DNA from: JAZKIX01 sp040384645 | GTDB taxonomy: Bacteria; Pseudomonadota; Gammaproteobacteria; Burkholderiales; Burkholderiaceae_D | Length of the DNA: 36,498 nucleotides | Reading direction: 5' to 3' | Assembly (NCBI GenBank): GCA_040384645.1 | Contig: JAZKIX010000009.1 | Location: 1 to 36,498 of the forward strand | In this document: positions 8,729 through 17,110 of the stretch, one piece after another | How positions within the stretch are numbered: the first letter of the stretch is position 1 | Layout: each line of letters begins with the position of its first letter | The notes under the pieces: generated by a model | What the model was told of the DNA's origin: nothing | Databases searched by the model: none | Seen by the model: the letters and a program-made list of their open reading frames with translations, nothing else | Program-made: the position numbers and the translations under genes

Positions 8729-10144
8729 ATGAAGCATAAAGTAAAAAACATTCATTTCGTCGGCATCGGCGGCAGCGGTATGAGCGGCATCGCCGAGGTA
8801 TTGGTCAATCTCGGCTACGCGGTATCCGGTTCCGATCTGGGCAGCAATCCGGCCACCCAACGCCTGGCGCGCTTGGGTGCGCGCGTCACATTGGGTCATG
8901 ACGCCGAAAATATTCTCGGCGCCGACGCCATCGTGACCTCGACCGCCGTCACTGCCGACAATCCTGAAGTGGTCGCCGGCCGCGCCAAACATATTCCTAT
9001 CGTGCCGCGCGCTGTGATGTTGGCCGAATTGATGCGCCTGAAACGCGGCATCGCAATTGCCGGCACGCATGGCAAGACCACCACCACCAGCCTGGTCGCC
9101 AGCATTTTGGCGGAAGGCGGTTTCGATCCCACGTTTGTGATCGGCGGTTTGCTCAACAGCGCCGGCGCCAACGCCAAACTCGGTACCGGCGACTTTATCG
9201 TGGCCGAAGCCGATGAGTCCGACGCCTCTTTCCTCAATCTATTGCCGGTGATCGAAGTCATCACCAATATCGATGCCGATCACATGGAAACCTATGGCCA
9301 TGATTTCGGCCGCCTGAAACAGGCGTTCATTGAATTCACCCAACGCCTACCGTTCTATGGTCGCGCCATGTTGTGTCTGGACGACCAGAATGTGCGCGAC
9401 ATCATGCCCTTTATTTCCAAACCGATTACGACCTATGGCTTTCACGAAGAAGCCGACGTCCGTGCAGTCGATGCCGTGGCCGATGGCAGTCATATGCGCT
9501 TTACCGTGATCCAGGACGGCTACCCGCCGATGAACATCAGCCTGAATCAGCCCGGCATGCACAATGTCCAAAATGCCTGTGCTGCGATTGCGATTGCACG
9601 CGAAATTGGTGTCGCCGATAGTGCTACGCAAAAGGCGCTGACAGAATTTAATGGCGTCGGCCGGCGTTTTACCCGTTATGGCGAGATTGCCTTGGCGGCG
9701 ACCGCTGACCGTGCCAGTGGCAGCTTTGCATTGGTCGATGATTACGGTCACCATCCGGTAGAGATGGCCGCCACCTTGTCGGCGGCGCGCGGCGCCTATC
9801 CTGGACGGCGCCTGGTGCTGGCATTTCAGCCGCATCGCTACTCTCGCACCCGCGACCTGTTCGAAGATTTTGTGAAAATTTTATCCACCACCGATGCGCT
9901 GGTACTGGCCGAAGTGTATGCCGCCGGCGAGCAGCCGGTGGTGGCCGCTGATGGCCGCGCTCTGGCGCGTGCGGTGCGCGTGGCTGGCAAGGTGGAGCCG
10001 GTTTTCGTGCAAGAAATCGCCGATATGCCGGACACCATTCTCAATCTGCTGCGCGATGGCGATGTCGTGATTACGATGGGCGCCGGTTCGATTAATGGCG
10101 TGCCGGCAAAAATAGTGCAAAGTCTTAAAGAAGGTCAGGCATGA
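8729..10144 (+). CDS. murC: UDP-MurNAc:L-Ala ligase
   Basis: MurC joins L-alanine to UDP-MurNAc, the first step of the cytoplasmic peptide assembly. The 471-residue protein starts MKHKVKNIHFVGIGGSGMSG, the UDP-binding Rossmann-type loop. It carries the ATP loop GTHGKTTTTS (GTHGKT at residues 112-117), VAEADESDASF, and the C-terminal-domain DDYGHHPVE and QPHRYSRT segments diagnostic for MurC rather than MurD, E or F. The Shine-Dalgarno is poor. Copy 1 of the dispersed element lies just upstream, so murC may have its own initiation point. The stop overlaps ddlB (ATGA). Confidence 0.97.
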   Translation: MKHKVKNIHFVGIGGSGMSGIAEVLVNLGYAVSGSDLGSNPATQRLARLGARVTLGHDAENILGADAIVTSTAVTADNPEVVAGRAKHIPIVPRAVMLAELMRLKRGIAIAGTHGKTTTTSLVASILAEGGFDPTFVIGGLLNSAGANAKLGTGDFIVAEADESDASFLNLLPVIEVITNIDADHMETYGHDFGRLKQAFIEFTQRLPFYGRAMLCLDDQNVRDIMPFISKPITTYGFHEEADVRAVDAVADGSHMRFTVIQDGYPPMNISLNQPGMHNVQNACAAIAIAREIGVADSATQKALTEFNGVGRRFTRYGEIALAATADRASGSFALVDDYGHHPVEMAATLSAARGAYPGRRLVLAFQPHRYSRTRDLFEDFVKILSTTDALVLAEVYAAGEQPVVAADGRALARAVRVAGKVEPVFVQEIADMPDTILNLLRDGDVVITMGAGSINGVPAKIVQSLKEGQA

Positions 10145-11103
10145 GTGCAGAAAATCTGAAAAGCCAATTTGGCAAGGTCGGCGTCTTGTTCGGCGGCCGC
10201 TCGGCCGAGCGCGATATTTCACTGATGTCGGGCCAGGGCGTGTTGTCTGCCTTGCTGGCAAAAGGGGTCGATGCCCATGCCTTCGATCCGGCTGAACGTT
10301 CGCTGGCAGAATTGGCCGCTGAAAAATTCGACCGTGTATTCATTGCCCTACACGGCCGCTTCGGCGAAGACGGCACCCTGCAAGGCGCGCTGGAGCAATT
10401 GGGCATTCCCTACACCGGTAGCGGTGTGATGGCGTCATCGATTTCGATGGACAAGGTCTACACCAAAATGATTTGGTTGACGCATCGCTTGCCAACGCCC
10501 AAGTATGTTTTGCTCGATGCCGCGAGCGAGTTGCGCAACGTGCCAGATACCTTGGGTCTGCCCTTGATCGTCAAGCCGCCGCATGAAGGTTCCAGCATTG
10601 GCATTACCAAGGTGGTCGCTTATTCAGAGATGCAAGGCGCTTACGACACGGCGGCACGTTTCGACGAGGTGGTGCTGGCGGAAGAATTCATCACCGGGCG
10701 CGAATTTACCGTCGCCGTGCTCGGTAAAGGTGCCGCAGCACGCGCCTTGCCCATTACCGAAATCCGCGCCCCGGCAGGCAATTACGATTACGAGCATAAA
10801 TACTTCACCGACGATACCCAATATCTGTGCCCTGCGCCGTTGGACGACGCCACCGCGCGCGAGATTGAACGGATCGCGGTGGAAGCCTATCGCTCTCTCG
10901 GTTGCGAAGGTTGGGGTCGGATCGATGTCTTGCTGCGCGCCAGCGACAACCAACCGTTTTTGCTGGAAATAAATACCTCGCCCGGCATGACCGGCCATTC
11001 ACTGGTACCAATGGCAGCGCGTACGGCAGGTATTGCTTACGAAGATTTATGTCTTGAAATTTTACGTTCTGCCAGCGTGAAAATGGCCAAGGGCAAGGGC
11101 TAG
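10141..11103 (+). CDS. ddlB: D-alanine--D-alanine ligase
   Basis: Ddl makes D-Ala-D-Ala for MurF. The 320-residue protein is a normal-length ATP-grasp enzyme, with GGRSAERDISLMSG at the N-terminus, ALHGRFGEDGTLQG, KPPHEGSSIG in the ATP-binding domain, and the metal-binding end LLEINTSPGMTGHSL. The start overlaps murC in an ATGA arrangement, and ftsQ follows 8 bases after the stop. The dcw location supports the name ddlB; a second ddl elsewhere in the genome cannot be excluded. Confidence 0.96.
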   Translation: MSAENLKSQFGKVGVLFGGRSAERDISLMSGQGVLSALLAKGVDAHAFDPAERSLAELAAEKFDRVFIALHGRFGEDGTLQGALEQLGIPYTGSGVMASSISMDKVYTKMIWLTHRLPTPKYVLLDAASELRNVPDTLGLPLIVKPPHEGSSIGITKVVAYSEMQGAYDTAARFDEVVLAEEFITGREFTVAVLGKGAAARALPITEIRAPAGNYDYEHKYFTDDTQYLCPAPLDDATAREIERIAVEAYRSLGCEGWGRIDVLLRASDNQPFLLEINTSPGMTGHSLVPMAARTAGIAYEDLCLEILRSASVKMAKGKG

Positions 11104-11111
11104 TCGGACGC

Positions 11112-11894
11112 ATGTGGCAGGACATCAAAATGCTCAATGCAACAGCGAATGCACTATTTGGCATGTTCGTTTTGGCATTGTTGGCAGGGCTGTGCTGGTG
11201 GCTGGCGCAGCGCCCGATGTTTACGCTGACGGCGATTCGGATTGAAGCCGCAGGGGCGGCTGAATTGCGGCGGGTTAATCCCTTAACGGTGCGTGGCACG
11301 GCGGTGCCCAAGATCAAGGGAAATTTTTTTACCGCCAATCTGGATACGGTCAGGTTGGCGTTTGAAACGGTACCGTGGGTACGAAAAGCCACGGTGCGGC
11401 GCGAGTGGCCTAACGAGCTGATCGTGACGGTCGAAGAGCACGAACCGCTCGGTACCTGGGGTGGCGACGGGCGTTTGTTATCAGTGCAGGGTGACGTTTT
11501 TACGGCCAATCTGGCAGAGGCCGAAGAAGATGGCGACCTACCTGAATTCGACGGACCCGAAGGCAGTGAAAAAGAAGTGGTGGAACGGTTTGCGATGTTG
11601 CGTGAGTCGTTTGCGCCCAGCAATCTGCGACCGGATTCGGTGAAATTGTCGGGCCGTTATGCCTGGACAGTACGCTTGAATTCTGGCCTGACGGTCGAGC
11701 TGGGTCGTGAACAAACCGCTAATACCTTGAAGGAACGGGTGCAGCGATTAGTCAGTATTTATCCGCAATTAGTAGCGCGGCTGCAAGACCGGATTGAAAG
11801 CGTCGATTTGCGCTATCCAAATGGTTTGGCATTAAAAGCAAGTGGCTTGGCTTTTGGCATCGATGGTAAACAAAAAAAATTGCATACTAAATAG
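11112..11894 (+). CDS. ftsQ: FtsQ divisome protein
   Basis: FtsQ is a bitopic inner-membrane protein that links early and late divisome components through FtsB and FtsL. The 260-residue product has a short cytoplasmic N-terminus, one hydrophobic segment (about residues 15-35) and a periplasmic POTRA-like part (FTLTAIRIE onward to about residue 110, including VPWVRKATVRREWPNELIV). The FtsQ domain follows, with GRYAWTVRLNSGLTVELGR. FtsQ proteins vary, so position between ddlB and ftsA is part of the case. The last residues are lysine-rich. Confidence 0.94.
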   Translation: MWQDIKMLNATANALFGMFVLALLAGLCWWLAQRPMFTLTAIRIEAAGAAELRRVNPLTVRGTAVPKIKGNFFTANLDTVRLAFETVPWVRKATVRREWPNELIVTVEEHEPLGTWGGDGRLLSVQGDVFTANLAEAEEDGDLPEFDGPEGSEKEVVERFAMLRESFAPSNLRPDSVKLSGRYAWTVRLNSGLTVELGREQTANTLKERVQRLVSIYPQLVARLQDRIESVDLRYPNGLALKASGLAFGIDGKQKKLHTK

Positions 11895-11965
11895 GCGCAC
11901 CAAATAGCACATTGAGTGGCACCTTGAGCATCTAGAAAAATAAGCGAAAAGAATAAGCGAACAAC

Positions 11966-13198
11966 ATGACAAAAGACGCCAAAAACCTGATCGTTGGACT
12001 CGATATCGGCACCTCGAAAGTGGTCGCCGTGGTCGCTGAAGTCATGCCCGACGGCCGCCATGAAGTCATCGGCTTGGGACAGCATGAATCAAAGGGCTTG
12101 AAGAAAGGCGTGGTCGTCAATATCGAGGCGACGGTCGAATCGATCCAGCGCGCTTTGGAAGAAGCTGAGTTGATGGCCGATTGCAAGATCAAGAACGTGT
12201 ACGCAGGAATTGCCGGCAGTCACATCCGCAGCTTCAATTCAAGTGGCATGGTCGCCATCAAGGATAAGGAAGTGACCGCCGCCGACGTGGCGCGCGTGAT
12301 TGAAACCGCCAAGGCCGTCAATATCCCGACCGACCAGCAATTGCTGCATACCGTGCCGCAAGAATTTATTGTCGACAACCAGGAAGATGTACGTGAGCCT
12401 ATCGGCATGAGCGGCATCCGGCTGGAAGTGAAAGTGCATATCGTCACCGGCGCCGTGTCGGCAGTGCAAAACATCGTCAAGTGCGTGCGCCGTTGTGGCT
12501 TGGAAGTATCGGACCTGATCTTGCAACCGATGGCCTCGGCCGACGCGGTGTTGACGCCGGATGAAAAAGAACTGGGTGTCGTCCTGATCGATATCGGCGG
12601 TGGCACCACCGACGTTGCGGTATTTACCGAAGGCGCGATCCGGCATACCGCCGTGATCCCGATTGCCGGCGACCAGATCACCAATGACATTGCGATGGCT
12701 TTGCGCACGCCGACCTTTGAAGCGGAAGAAATCAAGCTGCGCTACGGCGTTGCCAAGCAAGTCTTGGCCGATCCCGGCGAGACGCTGGAAGTACCGGGCC
12801 TGGGTGATCGCGGACCGCGTACCTTGTCGCGCCAAGCTTTGGCTGCAGTGATCGAGCCACGGGTCGAAGAGTTGTTTGCACTGGTGCATCAGGTGGTGCG
12901 CGAATCGGGTTATGAAGATGTTTTGTCGAGCGGCATCGTGATCACCGGCGGTTCGTCGATGATGCCCGGCATGATGGAATTGGCGGAAGATATTTTCCTC
13001 AAGCCGGCACGTTTGGGCACGCCGGATTATCGCGGCCAGTTGGCCGATGTAGTCCGCAGCCCGCGCTATTCGACTGTGTTGGGCTTGCTATTGGAAGCAA
13101 AAAAACAGTATTTGCGCGGCCATATCGTCACGCGTCAGGAAGGCTCGTTCAAGGCCATCATGCATCGTATGAAGGAATGGTTTTTAGGGAATTTCTAA
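11966..13198 (+). CDS. ftsA: FtsA actin-like divisome anchor
   Basis: FtsA is the actin-fold ATPase that tethers FtsZ filaments to the inner membrane and recruits later division proteins. The 410-residue length is normal. The phosphate-1 motif appears as VGLDIGTSKVVAVVAE, the phosphate-2 motif as IDIGGGTTDVAVF, and an adenosine-type motif as SGIVITGGSSMMPGM. The last 17 residues (SFKAIMHRMKEWFLGNF) form the expected amphipathic membrane-targeting helix. A 71-base gap separates it from ftsQ, and a 231-base leader follows before ftsZ. Confidence 0.97.
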   Translation: MTKDAKNLIVGLDIGTSKVVAVVAEVMPDGRHEVIGLGQHESKGLKKGVVVNIEATVESIQRALEEAELMADCKIKNVYAGIAGSHIRSFNSSGMVAIKDKEVTAADVARVIETAKAVNIPTDQQLLHTVPQEFIVDNQEDVREPIGMSGIRLEVKVHIVTGAVSAVQNIVKCVRRCGLEVSDLILQPMASADAVLTPDEKELGVVLIDIGGGTTDVAVFTEGAIRHTAVIPIAGDQITNDIAMALRTPTFEAEEIKLRYGVAKQVLADPGETLEVPGLGDRGPRTLSRQALAAVIEPRVEELFALVHQVVRESGYEDVLSSGIVITGGSSMMPGMMELAEDIFLKPARLGTPDYRGQLADVVRSPRYSTVLGLLLEAKKQYLRGHIVTRQEGSFKAIMHRMKEWFLGNF

Positions 13199-13256
13199 TT
13201 GGTTCAAATTTGAAGTATCAGGCTGTTTTATTTTGAAGATCGTTGGTTATTTTTAG

Positions 13257-13280
13257 GTTTTGTTTTTGTTTTTGTTTTTG
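13257..13280 (+). repeat. GTTTTT tandem tract in the ftsA-ftsZ gap
   Basis: A run of about three to four GTTTTT-type units lies about 60 bases after the ftsA stop, within a T-rich stretch. It is the kind of sequence that can slip in length between strains. No coding frame crosses it. Whether it affects ftsZ transcription cannot be seen from sequence. Confidence 0.6.
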
Positions 13281-13358
13281 CAATAATTTTTACGCATCAA
13301 TTTTTCGCTTCAGTTTCACCATTTTTTTCGGCACATGTCGATATTGAGATTAATCGCT

Positions 13359-13407
13359 GTTTTCAGCCGCTAGTCGTCCCATCGCGGGATGCTTAGCGAC
13401 TGAAAAC
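13359..13407 (+). promoter_or_regulatory. Long hairpin in the ftsZ leader
   Basis: Bases 13359-13380 can pair with 13386-13407 around a five-base loop. The outer eight pairs are perfect (GTTTTCAG with CTGAAAAC), and the rest has two mismatches and two possible G-U pairs. The structure ends 22 bases before the ftsZ ATG and is not followed by a T run, so it is not a classical intrinsic terminator. It could be an mRNA-stabilising or regulatory leader structure, or a DNA inverted repeat bound by a protein. Confidence 0.6.
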
Positions 13408-13429
13408 CGCACATTTACAGGAGCGCATC

Positions 13430-14632
13430 ATGGAGTTTGATATGGTCGATAACGCAACACAGGGAACCGTCATCAAGGTCGTCGGCGTCGGCGGCGCAGG
13501 CGGAAATGCAGTGCAACATATGATTAACAAGGGCGTGGCAGGAGTTGAATTCATCGCCGCCAATACCGATGCCCAGGCGCTTTTGTTGTCGAAGGCGCAC
13601 AACATCATCCAGATTGGCGAAAGTGGCTTGGGCGCCGGTATGCGGCCTGAAATCGGTCGCCAGTTGGCCGAAGATTCCCGCTCCCGCATTGAAGACGCCT
13701 TGCGCGGCGCGCACATGGTCTTTATCGCGGCCGGTATGGGCGGCGGTACCGGCACTGGCGCTGCACCAATCGTGGCCGAGATCGCAAAGTCGCTCGGCGC
13801 ATTGACGGTGGCGGTGGTGTCCAAGCCTTTCTCCTACGAGGGCCAGAAGTGCATGGACATCGCCGATGAAGGTCTGGAAGTGTTGTCGCAACATGTCGAT
13901 TCCCTGATCATCATCCTGAATGAAAAACTGGAAGAGATTTATGAAGACGACAGCATGATCGAATGGCTGCAACACGCCGATGATGTGCTCAATAATGCCG
14001 TGGCTGGGATTGCCGAGATCATCAATGCGCCAGGCCATATCAACGTCGATTTCAACGACGTCAAAACTATTATGGGCGAGCAGGGCAAGGCCATGATGGG
14101 TACCGCGACCGCTTCCGGCGTCGATCGCGCCCGTATCGCGGCCGAACAAGCGGTTGCCTCGCCCTTGCTGGACGGCATCGACTTGTCGGGTGCGCGCGGC
14201 GTGCTGGTCAACGTCACCGCCAGCCGTGGCCTCAAGGGTAAGGAAATCAAGGAAGTCATGGCCGCAGTACGCGCCTTTGCGGCGCCGGATGCCTCGATTG
14301 CCCAAGGTATTGCCTACGACGATACGATGGGCGACGATATCCGCGTGACCGTGGTAGCGACTGGACTGGGACGTGCCAAGAAGGCGATGCAATTGGTGCA
14401 AACCCCGATGCTGCGTACCGGTACCAATAACGAAACCATGATGGCGGCCACCGGCACCACCGTGGGTGCCAACGGATTGCAAAGTGGTAGCAGCGCGGGC
14501 ATTTCGTTTGACGGTTTAAAAACACCGTCAGTCTGGCGCCGCGAATCGGCCTCCGATACGGTGCGTGCCTTGGAAAAAAATGGCATGGAAACCTACGACA
14601 TTCCGGCTTTCTTGCGCAAGCAAGCGGATTAA
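13430..14632 (+). CDS. ftsZ: FtsZ tubulin-like division GTPase
   Basis: FtsZ polymerises with GTP into the cytoplasmic Z ring that directs septum assembly. The 400-residue protein has the N-terminal KVVGVGGAGGNAV loop, the tubulin signature GGGTGTG (residues 104-110), the T7 catalytic loop NVDFND (205-210), a short variable linker and the C-terminal conserved peptide DIPAFLRKQAD that binds FtsA and ZapD-type partners. The ATG at 13430 has a good CAGGAG ribosome site 6 bases upstream. A second in-frame ATG at 13442 is possible but lacks as good a site. The matching partner gene zapD lies at 25523-26278. Confidence 0.98.
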   Translation: MEFDMVDNATQGTVIKVVGVGGAGGNAVQHMINKGVAGVEFIAANTDAQALLLSKAHNIIQIGESGLGAGMRPEIGRQLAEDSRSRIEDALRGAHMVFIAAGMGGGTGTGAAPIVAEIAKSLGALTVAVVSKPFSYEGQKCMDIADEGLEVLSQHVDSLIIILNEKLEEIYEDDSMIEWLQHADDVLNNAVAGIAEIINAPGHINVDFNDVKTIMGEQGKAMMGTATASGVDRARIAAEQAVASPLLDGIDLSGARGVLVNVTASRGLKGKEIKEVMAAVRAFAAPDASIAQGIAYDDTMGDDIRVTVVATGLGRAKKAMQLVQTPMLRTGTNNETMMAATGTTVGANGLQSGSSAGISFDGLKTPSVWRRESASDTVRALEKNGMETYDIPAFLRKQAD

Positions 14633-14699
14633 ATTCGGCACGCTGTTATTGCATGCATTTAATATGCATTGATGTACTAACGCACGGATGACCGCCGTA

Positions 14700-14736
14700 C
14701 AAGGGCCTTGCCAATAATCCATTGGCAAGGCCCTTG
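14700..14736 (+). terminator. Perfect 16-bp hairpin after ftsZ (probable transcript end)
   Basis: Bases 14700-14715 (CAAGGGCCTTGCCAAT) are exactly complementary to 14721-14736 around the loop AATCC. It begins 68 bases after the ftsZ stop and precedes the peroxiredoxin gene. There is no T tract after the stem, so if it ends transcription it does so without the classic U-run; it may instead protect the 3' end of the ftsZ mRNA. A tract with two ATGCAT palindromes (14653-14669) lies just before it. Confidence 0.6.
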
Positions 14737-14854
14737 CATTGGCACGGTTTGCTCCGTCTGTAACCTGCAAGAAACCTTGGACTCAGGCATACTTCGCCTC
14801 TTTCTGTCTTCAAATCATGCGCCCGCCGCATCCAAATTCATTATAGGAAATCCC

Positions 14855-15361
14855 ATGACCATCAAAATCGGCGATCAATTGCCAGAAGGCAAGCTTGCAG
14901 AATTCATCGAGTCCGCTACCGAAACCTGCGCGCTTGGTCCAAATACATTCAACGTCGTTGATCTGACCAAGGGCAAGAAAATTGCTATCTTCGGTTTGCC
15001 CGGCGCCTATACTCCGACCTGTTCAGCCCAGCATGTGCCGGGTTACGTCAAGCTGGCAGCCGAATTCAGCGCCAAGGGCGTGGATGAAATCTGGTGTATC
15101 TCAGTCAACGACGCTTTCGTCATGGGCGCCTGGGGCCGCGATCAAAAAGCGACCGGCATCGTGCGCATGATGGCTGATGGCAATGCAGACTTCAGCAAGG
15201 CATTGGGCTTGGATGCCGACTTCAGCAAGCATGGCATGGGCACCCGTTCACAGCGTTATTCGATGCTGGTCGAAGATGGTGTGGTCAAGCAACTCAATGT
15301 CGAACAAGGCGGCAGTTTTACAGTGTCAAATGCAGAAACCCTGCTGGCACAATTGGCGTAA
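14855..15361 (+). CDS. Peroxiredoxin (Prx5-like)
   Basis: This is a 168-residue thiol peroxidase of the AhpC/TSA redoxin fold, likely reducing hydrogen peroxide or organic peroxides in the cytoplasm. The peroxidatic cysteine lies in PGAYTPTCSAQHVPG (Cys56); Cys25 is another cysteine that could take part in the cycle. The frame is open upstream to 14708, but the homologous N-terminus MTIKIGDQLPEG and an AGGA-like site support the ATG at 14855. The longer form would also start within the hairpin at 14700-14736. It sits between two terminator-like hairpins, suggesting a separate unit from ftsZ and lpxC. Confidence 0.92.
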   Translation: MTIKIGDQLPEGKLAEFIESATETCALGPNTFNVVDLTKGKKIAIFGLPGAYTPTCSAQHVPGYVKLAAEFSAKGVDEIWCISVNDAFVMGAWGRDQKATGIVRMMADGNADFSKALGLDADFSKHGMGTRSQRYSMLVEDGVVKQLNVEQGGSFTVSNAETLLAQLA

Positions 15362-15408
15362 TCATTAACGCCAGTCATTGGTGTTAGCCAAAATAGTTGT
15401 CTCATCAG

Positions 15409-15443
15409 CGGCGCTGTAGTATTTTTACTAAGGCGCCGTTTTT
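15409..15443 (+). terminator. Rho-independent terminator after the peroxiredoxin gene
   Basis: CGGCGC (15409-15414) pairs with GCGCCG (15433-15438), and inner TAGTA/TACTA bases extend the stem around a T-rich loop. Five T residues follow directly. It starts 48 bases after the peroxiredoxin stop and ends 41 bases before lpxC, so it should separate the two transcripts. Confidence 0.8.
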
Positions 15444-15484
15444 AATGACTGCTGCTTGCCATAAACTTCAATCCCACGCGATCC

Positions 15485-16420
15485 ATGCTTAAACAACGTA
15501 CAGTCAAAAATCTGGTGAAAGCGGTCGGCGTCGGTTTGCATTCCGGCACCAAAGTCGAGTTGACCTTGCGCCCGGCTGCGCCCGATAGCGGCATCTTGTT
15601 TCGCCGGGTTGACTTGACGCCGATTGTCGATTTCCCCGCCAGCGCGACCATGGTCGGCGATACGCGCATGGCGTCGACCCTGATTCAAGACGGTGTCCGG
15701 GTATCGACGGTGGAGCATTTGATGTCGGCGTGCGCTGGCTTGGGTATCGACAACCTGATCGTCGATGTCAGTGCCGAAGAAATCCCCATCATGGACGGTT
15801 CTGCTTCGTCGTTTGTATTCTTGTTGCAGCAAGCCGGCTTGCAAGAACAAAACGTCGCCAAAAAATTCATCCGCGTCAAAAAGGCGGTCGAAATCCGCGA
15901 AGGCGAGGGCGCCAAAGAGAAATGGGCCAGGCTGGAGCCGTTCAACGGTTTCAAGCTCAATTTTTTTATCGAGTTCAATCACCCCGCGGTCGATGGCACC
16001 AGCCAGCGCGCTGAAGTTGATTTTGGCGTGGTGTCATACGTCAAGGATGTGTCAAGAGCACGCACTTTCGGCTTCATGCAAGACGTTGAAAACCTGCGTG
16101 AAATGGGATTGGCGCGCGGTGGCTCGACCGAGAATGTAATCGTGATGGATGAGTATCGCATCCTTAATACCGATGGTTTGCGCTATGAAGATGAATTCGT
16201 GCGCCACAAAATTCTCGATGCCATCGGCGATCTATACCTGATCGGACACCCGCTGTTAGCCAGTTATACCGCCCATAAATCAGGTCATGGTTTGAACAAT
16301 CAATTGTTGCGCGCTTTGCTGGCGCAACCGGACGCTTATGACATCGTCAGCTTCGATTCGCTGGAACTGGCGCCGCAATCGTATGTGCGCCAATCCAAGC
16401 TGGAATGGGTCTTGAGCTAA
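15485..16420 (+). CDS. lpxC: UDP-3-O-acyl-GlcNAc deacetylase
   Basis: LpxC is the zinc amidase for the committed step of lipid A synthesis. The 311-residue protein starts MLKQRTVKNLVKAVGVGLHSG. Zinc ligands of the family are visible: His78 in STVEHLMS, and His241 and Asp245 in HKILDAIGDL. The catalytic-type His268 lies in HKSGHGLNN. The MDGSASSF segment is also conserved. The start has no clear Shine-Dalgarno. Location after the dcw cluster is the classic proteobacterial arrangement. The gene faces the minus-strand DUF721 gene, with copy 2 of the dispersed element between them. Confidence 0.97.
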   Translation: MLKQRTVKNLVKAVGVGLHSGTKVELTLRPAAPDSGILFRRVDLTPIVDFPASATMVGDTRMASTLIQDGVRVSTVEHLMSACAGLGIDNLIVDVSAEEIPIMDGSASSFVFLLQQAGLQEQNVAKKFIRVKKAVEIREGEGAKEKWARLEPFNGFKLNFFIEFNHPAVDGTSQRAEVDFGVVSYVKDVSRARTFGFMQDVENLREMGLARGGSTENVIVMDEYRILNTDGLRYEDEFVRHKILDAIGDLYLIGHPLLASYTAHKSGHGLNNQLLRALLAQPDAYDIVSFDSLELAPQSYVRQSKLEWVLS

Positions 16421-16465
16421 GTTGATATTCATTAATCGTATTCACCGCGATTGTGATGAATATGA

Positions 16466-16540
16466 GGGGGTATATATCGATTTACCTATTCTCCCGCACG
16501 TCTTTGTTGGCTTAAAATAAATACACGGGGCAGTATTATT
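16466..16540 (+). repeat. Dispersed 75-bp intergenic element, copy 2 (lpxC-dciA)
   Basis: Second copy, aligning without gaps to the others: GGGGGTATA, TCCCGCACG, GTTGGCTTAAAATAAATAC and AGTAT at the same offsets. The dyad is ATAC with GTAT around eight bases. It occupies the gap between two convergent genes, so a rightward promoter here would read antisense into the DUF721 gene. The bases just before it (GTGATGAATATGA) resemble those before copy 4, hinting that similarity between these two extends further upstream. Confidence 0.85.
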
Positions 16541-16559
16541 GAATGGACCAAGCCGGTTT

Positions 16560-17057
16560 TTACACCCGCCGGCGTGCCACCATCGCCATTAATGCAGCGC
16601 GCAAAGCCTCGTTGCGCGGCGATGCTTCAAGCGCCTGACCCAACTCCGCAAATGCCGTTACCGCCAATGCAGGCAAGGCCAATTCTCTGGAAGGTATTGA
16701 TTTTGCAGGCATTTTGCCAACTTGCACTTTGAGTCGGATTACGTTAACCTGCCAACCCAACTTGCCGAGTTCTTCCTGTAACTTTGGAAGTTGCTGTTTC
16801 AGTTTTGTCGCCAAAGCAGCATTCGGCGTCGCCAAAGTCAGTTGCCCGGAATCGAGTTGCAATACATCGCAAGCGTCAAACATGGAGGGCAAAATTTTGG
16901 CGCAATCTTTTTGCAAGGAGATGACACGTGTCAAGGTCGGCAGTAGTGCTGCCATCTTGTCATCAGCCCGCAAGAAATCGCCGGCACCAAGTGCGCTTGG
17001 CCCTTTGCGCGCGGAGCGTGGGCGCTGTTGAGTGAATGGTGGTGAAGGCGTTTGCAT
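16560..17057 (-). CDS. DUF721 (DciA-like) protein
   Basis: This is a small protein of 165 residues from the ATG at 17057; a GTG start at 17075 would add six residues. The central part (about residues 30-110) has the pattern of the DUF721 family: ISLQKDCAKILPSMF, then a CDVLQLDSGQLTLATPN strand region and a leucine-rich KLKQQLPKLQEEL helix. DUF721 includes DciA, the widespread loader of the replicative helicase DnaB, and a DUF721 gene between lpxC and secA is common in this group. Whether this protein loads helicase is inference. It is divergent from the M23 gene, with about 50 bases between them. Confidence 0.75.
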   Translation of the reverse strand: MQTPSPPFTQQRPRSARKGPSALGAGDFLRADDKMAALLPTLTRVISLQKDCAKILPSMFDACDVLQLDSGQLTLATPNAALATKLKQQLPKLQEELGKLGWQVNVIRLKVQVGKMPAKSIPSRELALPALAVTAFAELGQALEASPRNEALRAALMAMVARRRV

Positions 17058-17110
17058 AGTCTGAAACCATAGCACACCGTCCGTATTCTGCAGGTATTAG
17101 AGGAATCACA

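Noticed and set aside
13415..14482. A 355-codon open frame antisense to ftsZ
   Set aside because: It mirrors the codon bias of ftsZ, is rich in His, Arg and Gly, and has no family motif; the plus strand is clearly coding.
14708..14854. N-terminal extension of the peroxiredoxin
   Set aside because: It starts inside a perfect hairpin and adds residues not typical of the family.
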